Part shown: positions 13,173 through 20,371 of the stretch, one piece after another
Layout: each line of letters begins with the position of its first letter
Numbering within the stretch: the stretch's first letter is position 1
Assembly: GCA_007128755.1 (NCBI GenBank)
Contig: SKWV01000002.1
Span: 1 to 20,371, forward strand
Source of the DNA: Trueperaceae bacterium
Lineage (GTDB): Bacteria > Deinococcota > Deinococci > Deinococcales > Trueperaceae
Reading direction: 5' to 3'
DNA length: 20,371 nucleotides
Program-made: the position numbers and the translations under genes
The notes under the pieces: model-generated
Database searches by the model: none
Told to the model about the DNA's origin: nothing
Seen by the model: the letters and a program-made list of their open reading frames with translations, nothing else

Positions 13173-14117
13173 TCACCGCGGGTCTTCATCGCCGGCGACG
13201 TCGCCGGCGACGACCGGCACCGCGGCGACGATACCCCGGCCCCGCGTCGTCATGAGCACGCCGAGCAGGACGATCGCCGCGCCCACGAGCGTCAGCGGTC
13301 CCGGGAGCTCGCCGAAGAGGGCCACGGCCAGGATCCCGGCACCGACGGGTTCGAGCAGCGTGGCGGTGGCCACGCGCGTCGGATCGAGGTGCTTCATCGC
13401 GTAGTTGATGCCCGTATGCCCGATCAACTGAGGCACCAACGCCAGCAGGGCGATCCACAGGAAGGTCTCGAGGGCGTACCCGAGGTACGGGACGCCGAAC
13501 ACCAGCGGCCACGGCACGAGCACGATCGCGGCCACCGCGTACGCGACGCCCACGTACGCCTGCAGGTTCAGCCCGCGCGCCTGCGCCGTGCGGCCGAGGA
13601 GCAGGTAGCCGGCCGCGGCCATGGCTCCCACGAGGGCCAGGGCGTTCCCGAGCAGCGGCCGTGGCGTCGCGGTCGTCGCCGTGGCGCCGGCGAGGTCGCC
13701 GAAGGCGATGACGGCGCCGCCCGCGACCGCGACGAGCACGCCGAAGAGGACCGTCAGGGTCGGCGCTCGGCCGAGGAAGAGCCAGGAGAAGAGGGCGACC
13801 CACAGGGGGATGGTGGCGACGAGCGTCACCGAGGCGGCGACGGTGGTGTAGGAGAGCGACGTGATCCAGGTGGCGAAGTGCAGTCCCAGGAGGCCACCGG
13901 CGAGCAGCGTCGGCCACAGCGTCTCGGCGCGCAGCGGCGATCGGCGCAGCGCGCGCACCGTGAACGGGCCGAGCACGAGGGCGGCGATGGCCATGCGCCA
14001 CAACGCCACCACCACGCCCGGCGCGTCCGCGAAGCGGATGAAGATCGCCGCGAGGCTCACCGCCACGATCGCGATGGCCAGGACGCCGGTCACACGTGCG
14101 CGCGACGGGTTCGGCAC
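13173..14117 (-). CDS. EamA/DMT-family membrane transporter
   Basis: This protein of about 314 residues has ten hydrophobic segments in two similar halves, the layout of the drug/metabolite transporter superfamily (EamA). The N-terminal half contains AIFIRFADAPGVVVALWRM and LHFATWITSLSYTTVAAS. The C-terminal half contains GHTGINYAMKHLDPTRVAT and a LLEPVGAGILAVALFGE stretch, both typical of EamA repeat 2. The substrate cannot be read from sequence. An ATG at 14126 is also in frame, but it overlaps the -10 box TACGAT; the GTG at 14117 lies 7 bases after the box and suits a leaderless mRNA. The end has a twice-repeated VAGD coded by a perfect 12-bp duplication at 13189-13212. Confidence 0.85.
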   Translation of the reverse strand: MPNPSRARVTGVLAIAIVAVSLAAIFIRFADAPGVVVALWRMAIAALVLGPFTVRALRRSPLRAETLWPTLLAGGLLGLHFATWITSLSYTTVAASVTLVATIPLWVALFSWLFLGRAPTLTVLFGVLVAVAGGAVIAFGDLAGATATTATPRPLLGNALALVGAMAAAGYLLLGRTAQARGLNLQAYVGVAYAVAAIVLVPWPLVFGVPYLGYALETFLWIALLALVPQLIGHTGINYAMKHLDPTRVATATLLEPVGAGILAVALFGELPGPLTLVGAAIVLLGVLMTTRGRGIVAAVPVVAGDVAGDEDPR

Positions 14118-14124
14118 GCGCGCC

Positions 14125-14130
14125 ATCGTA
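14125..14130 (-). promoter_or_regulatory. -10 box of the DMT transporter gene
   Basis: TACGAT on the minus strand ends 7 bases before the GTG at 14117, the leaderless spacing. The first bases of an alternative ATG at 14126 lie inside the box. It is divergent from an identical TACGAT box on the plus strand at 14200. Confidence 0.5.
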
Positions 14131-14199
14131 CCGCGGTGCGGGCGTCGCGCACGGCGAAGCGCCCGTGGTCGTTGCGCGGGAGGTCGGCTCGGGGCGGTG

Positions 14200-14205
14200 T
14201 ACGAT
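14200..14205 (+). promoter_or_regulatory. -10 box of the beta-glycosidase gene
   Basis: TACGAT on the plus strand is 25 bases before the ATG at 14231, and GAGGGGGA at 14221-14228 provides a ribosome binding site, so this gene has a short leader. A TTGCGC at 14172 is too far (22 bases) to be a good -35. Confidence 0.45.
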
Positions 14206-14230
14206 GTCGGCCGCCACACCGAGGGGGACC

Positions 14231-15574
<1,344 letters not shown>

Positions 15575-15589
15575 ACGACGCCCGCGGCC

Positions 15590-15970
15590 TCAGCCCGGCG
15601 GCCCGCGGTCGTGCCAGGCCTCCCACACGAGCAGGAGCCAGCCGATGACGAGCAGCGCGCCGCCGACCGGGGTGATCATCCCGAGCAGCCCCACGTTGGT
15701 CGCGACGAGCAGGTAGAGGCTGCCGGAGAACACCACCACGCCCGCCGTGAACGGTGCGCCCGCACGAGCGAAGCGCGGCCGATGCGGCGCCAGCGCCGCC
15801 AGGGCGAGCAGCGCGACCGCGTGCACGAGCTGGTAGCGCACCGCGGTCTCGAAGGTCACGATCCTGTCCGGCCGCACGAGGCCGCCGAGCGCGTGCGCCC
15901 CGAAGGCGCCGAGCGCGACGCCGGTCGCGCCGAGCACGGCCGCGGCGAGCACGAGCGCGCGCGGGGTCAC
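15590..15970 (-). CDS. DUF423 family small membrane protein
   Basis: This 126-residue protein has four predicted membrane helices (about 5-25, 44-62, 73-92 and 97-117). The DUF423 signatures are GAFGAHAL (21-28), YQLVHAVALL, FSGSLYLL (81-88) and ITPVGGALL (99-107). The family is widespread and has no established function. The GTG start overlaps the stop of the ABC ATPase gene by four bases (GTGA), so it is translated with it and is the last gene of the minus-strand run. It converges on the GH1 gene. Confidence 0.9.
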   Translation of the reverse strand: MTPRALVLAAAVLGATGVALGAFGAHALGGLVRPDRIVTFETAVRYQLVHAVALLALAALAPHRPRFARAGAPFTAGVVVFSGSLYLLVATNVGLLGMITPVGGALLVIGWLLLVWEAWHDRGPPG

Positions 15971-16692
15971 GCCGCCCCCACGTCGTGCGGCGCGATGGAC
16001 GTGCGCGTGTCGAGCACCGCGGGCGCACCGACCTCGACCAGCCTGCCGTCGTGCAAGCGCAGGCGCTCCTGAGCCCGTCCGGCGAGCGTCGGGTCGTGCG
16101 TGACGAGGACCACGATGCGTCCCTCGGCCGCCACCGCCGCCAAGGCGTCCATCACCTTGGAGCCGGCGGCGGAGTCGAGGGAGCCCGTGGGCTCGTCGGC
16201 GAACACCACGTCGGGGTCGTTGGCGAGCGCGCGGGCGAGGGCGACCCGCTGCCGTTCGCCGCCGGAGAGCCGGTGGGGGAGGTGGTCGGCACGATGCTGC
16301 AGGCCGAAGCGCTCGAGCAGGGCGGTGGCGCGTCGCCGCCGCAGTGCGCTCGGGATCCCGGCCAACCCCATGGGCAGGGCCACGTTCTGCTCGGCGCTCA
16401 GGACCGCGACGAGGTTGAAGCTCTGGAAGACGAACCCGAACCGGCGGAGCCGCAGGCGGGAGCGTTCGCGCTCGGGCAGCGCGTGGACGGCATCGTTCCC
16501 GATCCAGACCTCGCCCGAGGTGGGGGTGTCGAAGCCCGCCAGCAGGTTGAGCAGCGTCGACTTGCCCGAACCGGACGGACCGACGACCGCGGTGACGCAG
16601 CCGGGCTCGAAGGTGTGATCGAAACCCGTCAACGCGGTGACCTCGCCCGACGGCGTGCGGTAGACCTTGCCGAGTCCCTTCGCCCGTAGCAC
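15967..16692 (-). CDS. ABC transporter ATP-binding protein (MacB/LolD type)
   Basis: This protein of 241 residues is the ATPase of an ABC system of the MacB/LolD/FtsE group. It has Walker A GPSGSGKST (38-46), Q-loop Gln90, signature LSGGERQ (142-148), Walker B VVFADEPTGSLD (from 162) and switch His199. The frame is open much further upstream, and an ATG at 16704 would add four residues. The GTG at 16692 is preferred because TATGTT ends 7 bases before it and the N terminus MLRAKGLGKVYR is typical. Its permease partner is probably the gene at 18553-19707, on the far side of the DUF2207 gene. The stop overlaps the DUF423 start. Confidence 0.93.
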   Translation of the reverse strand: MLRAKGLGKVYRTPSGEVTALTGFDHTFEPGCVTAVVGPSGSGKSTLLNLLAGFDTPTSGEVWIGNDAVHALPERERSRLRLRRFGFVFQSFNLVAVLSAEQNVALPMGLAGIPSALRRRRATALLERFGLQHRADHLPHRLSGGERQRVALARALANDPDVVFADEPTGSLDSAAGSKVMDALAAVAAEGRIVVLVTHDPTLAGRAQERLRLHDGRLVEVGAPAVLDTRTSIAPHDVGAA

Positions 16693-16699
16693 GAGGCGC

Positions 16700-16705
16700 A
16701 ACATA
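16700..16705 (-). promoter_or_regulatory. Possible internal leaderless promoter before the ABC ATPase
   Basis: TATGTT on the minus strand fits TANNNT and stands exactly 7 bases before the GTG at 16692, the same geometry as upstream of the DMT gene. The box lies in the short spacer after the DUF2207 stop, so the ATPase and DUF423 genes could also be made from their own transcript. Confidence 0.4.
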
Positions 16706-16741
16706 CCGCGGGTCGAGGCCGAGGGAGCGTGCGCCGCGCGC

Positions 16742-18556
16742 TCAGCGTCCGCCCGACGATCCGCCGCCACCGCCGCCACCGCCGCCCGACGACGATCCTC
16801 CCGACGACGCCGAGGCGCCCGCACTCGAGAGCGCGCTCGAGAGCTGTGAGACCGATCGCGACACCTGGGCCAAGTCCGACGCACGGGCGGCGCCCAGCCA
16901 GGCGCCCTGACGCGCGAGGCTGCGCTCGTCCACGCCGGCCCGTGGCGCGGCCCGCGCCAGGGTGCGCAGGTAGCGCTCGGCCACGCCGAGCGCCGCCGCG
17001 TAGACGTAGTAGCGATCCCACATCCCGAAGAAGTCGGGCGGCGCGTCGCGCATGCGCGTGAAGTCCGTCAGCGTCCGGCGGAAGGCGAGCCACTGGGCGC
17101 GTTCCTCGGCGATCTCCCGGCGCCACGCCGGCAGCGCCACCGCGGCGACGAGCACCATCACGACGCTCGCGATGGCGGCCCCGATCGCCAGCTCCCTGGC
17201 CGCGCCCACGGTGAGGAACGCCACGAGCGCAGCGCCGGCGGTCACGAGCAGCCCACGGATCGTCCAGCGGTCGCGCTTCCGTCGGCTCTCGTCCGTCGTG
17301 TAGGGCCCCCCGAAGAAGCCTTCGCCCCACGCGAGGATCGACCTGCCGAACGTCGCGAGGAAGCGTTGGGCGTTCGACCGGCCGTACGCCGTGAGCTCGC
17401 TCAGCGTCACCGAGGTAGGGTCGCGGCGGCCGCTCGCTCCCGTTGTGGCAGACCGGTAGAGGTACTCGAGCACCGCGCGCTCGAAGCCCTCGAGCTCCTC
17501 CGGATCGCGCTCCGGCTCGAAGTGCACGACGAAGCGCTTGCCCTCGCCCTCGAAGCGGATGAAGCCGCGGCGGGCGAGGTCCATGATGGTGGCGAACCAC
17601 GCCGGTCCCGCCGAGGAGGCGTTCGCCTGCTGACTGAGGAGGGTCCACACGACGGCGGGCGGCAGGTCGCTCGGCGGTTCGAAGGGGTAGCGCATGGTGT
17701 CGACGCGCGGTTCGCGGCCGACGCGGACCCAGGCGCCGGCGACGCCGATGATGAGCCACAGCACGGCGGCGCCCGGCAGGAGCGCCCAGGCCCAGTGGCC
17801 CCGCACCGTGAGGACGAGCCGATCGCGCGACTCCAGCCCCGCGACCCGCGTCTGGTCCTCGAGGAGGCGCTGCAGCGCGCTTCGGCCGCTGCCGGTCATG
17901 TCGAACGGTTCCGGGTCCATGAGCCAGCGGATCTCGACGCCGTCGCCGCTCGGCACGCGGTCGAACGCGACCCGCAGGAGCGTGCGGTCTGCCGAGAGCG
18001 TGACCAGCGGCTCCTCGGGATTGGCGTAGCGCATGACGTAGGCGTCGTACGGGGCCGCCATCGGTCCCGGCGCGATCGCCTCCAGCCGGTAGCCGCGCAC
18101 CACCGGGCGGTCGCGCTCGAGGACGTTCCAGTAGAACTCGACGACGTCGTCGTGGGCCTCGACCACACCGTCGAGGCGGTAGGCGAAGCGCACGCGGCGC
18201 TCGCGGACGCGCGCGTCCTGGCGCACCACGACCTCGGTGCCGCCCGCACACGGCTGCGTGAGTCCGACGGCGGCCGGCCCGGGCGAGAGCGCGCCGGTGG
18301 CGTCCAAGAGCGTGAGCCGCTGCCCAGATGCCAGGCGGACGCACACGAAGGCGTCGCCGAAGTCCTCGGTCGTCCACAGGGTGCGCTCGTCGATCACGAC
18401 GACGCCGCCGTCCGCGGTGATCTCGAAGCGCTGCACCACGTCGCGCCACTCGAAGCGCGCGTCGGCGGTGCTCGCGAGGACGGCGGCGAGGAGCACCGCC
18501 AGGACGGTGAGCGCGGGCCTCGGTGTGGGGCGGGTCGGATCCCGGTCGCGGCTCAC
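16742..18556 (-). CDS. DUF2207 family membrane protein
   Basis: This 604-residue protein has an N-terminal signal or anchor (about 14-33). An outside domain of about 220 residues follows, with FEITADGGVVVIDERTLW near the start and a VEFYWNVLERDRPV stretch. One membrane helix is at about 254-277. The segment YPFEPPSDLPPAVVWTLL (290-307), typical of DUF2207, leads into a winged-helix-like cytoplasmic region. A membrane hairpin (about 431-476) and a long helical tail come next. The end (575-604) is almost only Ser and Gly, with nine Gly in a row. Function of the family is unknown. GTG at 18556 overlaps the permease stop (GTGA), so it is coupled to an ABC permease. The codon-level GGC/GGT run is at 16750-16790. 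Confidence 0.88.
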   Translation of the reverse strand: MSRDRDPTRPTPRPALTVLAVLLAAVLASTADARFEWRDVVQRFEITADGGVVVIDERTLWTTEDFGDAFVCVRLASGQRLTLLDATGALSPGPAAVGLTQPCAGGTEVVVRQDARVRERRVRFAYRLDGVVEAHDDVVEFYWNVLERDRPVVRGYRLEAIAPGPMAAPYDAYVMRYANPEEPLVTLSADRTLLRVAFDRVPSGDGVEIRWLMDPEPFDMTGSGRSALQRLLEDQTRVAGLESRDRLVLTVRGHWAWALLPGAAVLWLIIGVAGAWVRVGREPRVDTMRYPFEPPSDLPPAVVWTLLSQQANASSAGPAWFATIMDLARRGFIRFEGEGKRFVVHFEPERDPEELEGFERAVLEYLYRSATTGASGRRDPTSVTLSELTAYGRSNAQRFLATFGRSILAWGEGFFGGPYTTDESRRKRDRWTIRGLLVTAGAALVAFLTVGAARELAIGAAIASVVMVLVAAVALPAWRREIAEERAQWLAFRRTLTDFTRMRDAPPDFFGMWDRYYVYAAALGVAERYLRTLARAAPRAGVDERSLARQGAWLGAARASDLAQVSRSVSQLSSALSSAGASASSGGSSSGGGGGGGGGSSGGR

Positions 18557-19707
18557 TCGCGTGCGACCGCGACCGCGATGGGGATGCGCGCCGCACGCGC
18601 CGCCGGGAGGAGCCCAGCGAGCAGGCCCATCGCCGCCGCGACGGCGACGGCGAAGGCGACGAGACGCGGCGTGACGGCGGCGACCTCCACGCCCACGACC
18701 TCGAAGGCGAGCACGTTGACCACGTGCGCGCCGACCTGCCCCAGCACGATGCCGGCGGCGGCGCCCACGAGCGAGAGCAGGAGGGCTTCGATGAGCACCA
18801 GGCCGAAGAGGAACCGCGGCCTCGCGCCCACGGCCCGCACCACGCCGAACTCGCGGGTGCGCTCGAAGACGCTCATCAGCATGGTGTTGGCGACGGCGAT
18901 GGCGCCGACGATGAGCGCGATGCCGCTGATGCCGAGCCGCACCACGTCCGTGATCTGCATGCCGCGCTCGAAGATCGACGAGATGTCGCCCCGGGTCTGG
19001 ACGCCGAGCTCCGGGTAGGCGGCGGCGATCTGCGCGGCGGTGCGCGACGCCTGCTCGGGGACACGGAGGTCGAGCGCCAGGAAGGAGACGCGATCGGTCG
19101 TGCCGATGGCGTCCTGCAGGGCCGGCAGGGGGACGAGGATGGCGTTGTCGAGCAGGCCGCCGGTGGCGCTGGCGACGCCGACGATCTCGAACGAGGCGCG
19201 GGGGTTGAGGCGCAAGGCGTCGCCGACGGTCATGCCCGCGCGCCGCGCCGCCTGCTCGCCGATCACCGCCTCGAGCGCGTCGGGAACGGTGGGATCGAGG
19301 CTCCGCCCCGCGATCAACTCGAAGTCGGCGTAGAGGCTGCGGGGGTCCATGTCGGCCGGCACGCCATAGAAGACGAAGGCCGTCGAGGTGGCGAGCGAGC
19401 CGCGGACGTAGAGCAGGATCGGCGTGACGGAGGTGATGCCGAAGCGCTCCGCCTCGGCCTCGAGCGTGCCGACGTAGCGGATCGGGAGTTCGGGCACGGC
19501 CGTGAAGACCGTGCCGTCGAACGGGCCGAACGAGACCTGCAGGTCCGGCCCCAAGCCGCGGAGCTCCTGGGCGAACGCCCGTCGCATCCCCTCGCCCAGC
19601 GAGAGGAAGATCACCGTCGAGCCGACGGCCACGGCGATCCCGAGCGCGGTCAGGAAGGTACGCAGCGGCCGTCGTCGCAGCGACGTCAGCGCGAGGCTGC
19701 CGATCAT
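18553..19707 (-). CDS. ABC transporter permease (MacB/FtsX type)
   Basis: This 384-residue protein has the MacB layout. The first helix is at about 17-36, after the motif SLRRRPLRTFLTALGIAVAV. A periplasmic MacB-PCD-like domain (about 40-250) follows, then three C-terminal helices (about 256-279, 300-323 and 348-370). FERTREFGVVRAVGARP (281-297) is the coupling-helix pattern of FtsX-type permeases that contacts the ATPase. Such systems move or release lipoproteins, peptides or signals at the membrane; no substrate is evident. The frame is open upstream to 19827, but ATG 19707 gives the family N terminus. A 55-base spacer separates it from the RodZ-like gene, with no promoter seen. Confidence 0.93.
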   Translation of the reverse strand: MIGSLALTSLRRRPLRTFLTALGIAVAVGSTVIFLSLGEGMRRAFAQELRGLGPDLQVSFGPFDGTVFTAVPELPIRYVGTLEAEAERFGITSVTPILLYVRGSLATSTAFVFYGVPADMDPRSLYADFELIAGRSLDPTVPDALEAVIGEQAARRAGMTVGDALRLNPRASFEIVGVASATGGLLDNAILVPLPALQDAIGTTDRVSFLALDLRVPEQASRTAAQIAAAYPELGVQTRGDISSIFERGMQITDVVRLGISGIALIVGAIAVANTMLMSVFERTREFGVVRAVGARPRFLFGLVLIEALLLSLVGAAAGIVLGQVGAHVVNVLAFEVVGVEVAAVTPRLVAFAVAVAAAMGLLAGLLPAARAARIPIAVAVARE

Positions 19708-19762
19708 GGCGGCGCGCCGTTCGGGGGCCGGGTCGGCCGCGCGCCCGGACGCCGCCTCGGCA

Positions 19763-20371
19763 TCAGTCCGAGAAGGCTCGGCCCAACACCGCGCCGGGCG
19801 ATCCCATCGGCCCCAAGTCCTGCCCATCGCGCGTGATGCGGACCCCCGAGGCGTTGCCGACGTAGACGTAGATCGGTGGCTCGTAGGCGAAGGCGGCGCC
19901 GCTCTGCGCGGTGGTGTACACCAGCCGATCGCCGACGTTGCGGGCGGTGGAGCGGTAGATCTCGAGCCAGGTGGTGTCGGTCACGTTGATCACGATGCTG
20001 CCCTCACCGGTGGCCGCCGCCGGCGACGCCGCCGTCGCCGGCTGGGCCGGCGCAGCCGCACCGATGGGCGTGAGGACGAGGTCGATGCGGGCGTCGACGC
20101 TGAGGTTGGCGATGACCTCGTTCGGCTCGTACCCCTCGAGCTCGGCGCGCACCATGCGCCCGTCGCGGCCGGTGACCGGGATCCCCGTGAGCGGGGTGCG
20201 GCCAGGGATCGGGAAGCCGTCGATGGTCACGCTCGCGCCGGGAGGCTCGGTCACGACGTCGACGCGGACCTGTCCGAGGTTCGCGGCCCCGCCGGGCGCC
20301 GCCAACGAGGGAGCCGCGAGCCCGCCGGGCGTCGCGAGCCCGCCGGGCGCGGCGTCGCCGGCCAAACCGCC
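19763..20371 (-). CDS. RodZ-like protein with PEGA domain (5' end outside window)
   Basis: The last 202 residues of a protein that continues past the window edge are visible. A Pro/Gly/Ala linker with repeated PGGLA (about 9-30) comes first. A PEGA domain (about 36-101) follows, with VTEPPGASVTIDGFPIPGRTP and RAELEGYEP. After another Ala/Pro linker, the last 75 residues resemble the RodZ C-terminal domain (DUF4115): TDTTWLEIYR, then a hydrophobic PPIYVYVGNASGVRITRDGQDLG. RodZ links MreB to the cell-wall machinery, using an N-terminal HTH and one membrane helix, which would be outside the window. PEGA is a surface-type repeat domain. The combined architecture is inferred; DUF4115 is likely but not certain. 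Confidence 0.75.
   Translation of the reverse strand, partial: GGLAGDAAPGGLATPGGLAAPSLAAPGGAANLGQVRVDVVTEPPGASVTIDGFPIPGRTPLTGIPVTGRDGRMVRAELEGYEPNEVIANLSVDARIDLVLTPIGAAAPAQPATAASPAAATGEGSIVINVTDTTWLEIYRSTARNVGDRLVYTTAQSGAAFAYEPPIYVYVGNASGVRITRDGQDLGPMGSPGAVLGRAFSD
20316..20349. repeat. Direct 18-bp-period repeat in the RodZ-like linker
   Basis: The 16-mer GCGAGCCCGCCGGGCG occurs at 20316-20331 and again at 20334-20349. The period of 18 bp equals six codons and encodes the PGGLAT/PGGLAA linker. A decayed third copy is near 20287. The linker probably varies in length between strains. Confidence 0.7.

Noticed and set aside
13160..13174. Short palindrome GACGTCC-A-GGACGTC at the DMT stop
   Set aside because: The stem is effectively 6 bp with no T tract and could be chance; too weak to call a terminator or operator.
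13189..13212. Perfect 12-bp tandem duplication in the DMT gene
   Set aside because: It merely repeats VAGD in the C-terminal tail, which is probably disordered; simple slippage explains it.

Overview
The window looks like a chromosomal segment of a high-GC member of the Deinococcota, most likely the Truepera lineage. RpoB and RpoC read almost motif for motif like the Thermus subunits, including the large beta' non-conserved domain. L33 is close to Thermus L33, and a CarD-type RNA polymerase factor of Thermus layout is present. Several genes start with GTG or TTG, and some appear to be leaderless behind a TANNNT box, a habit documented in Deinococcus. The lineage call rests on remembered family sequences and was not checked by a search.

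Region 1 (1-11797, + strand) is the classic translation/transcription block: 3' end of tuf, rpmG, secE, nusG, rplK, rplA, rplJ, rplL, rpoB, rpoC. Coupling is tight (rplK/rplA and rpoB/rpoC overlap). The usual control points can be seen: an L10-type leader before rplJ, a hairpin plus possible promoter between rplL and rpoB, and two strong palindromes after rpoC. The nusG-rplK spacer is unusual. It holds three tandem 27-bp hairpin units that also form an in-frame 53-codon ORF starting at the nusG stop and ending inside the rplK ribosome binding site.

Region 2 (11918-14117) has a small RuvC/YqgF-fold protein (+), then carD (-) and an EamA/DMT transporter (-). carD has an extended -10 promoter with an inverted repeat over the expected transcription start.

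Region 3 (14200-15574) is a GH1 beta-glycosidase (+), divergent from the transporter.

Region 4 (15590-20371, - strand) is a five-gene run read right to left: a RodZ-like protein with a PEGA domain (5' end outside the window), a MacB/FtsX-type ABC permease, a DUF2207 membrane protein, the ABC ATPase and a DUF423 membrane protein. The 4-bp overlaps permease/DUF2207 and ATPase/DUF423 point to one transcription unit, with DUF2207 lying between the two halves of an ABC system. This is the best candidate in the window for a poorly described module, probably acting at the cell envelope.

No tRNA, rRNA, insertion sequence, CRISPR array or phage gene was seen, and there is no gene-free stretch longer than 300 bases.
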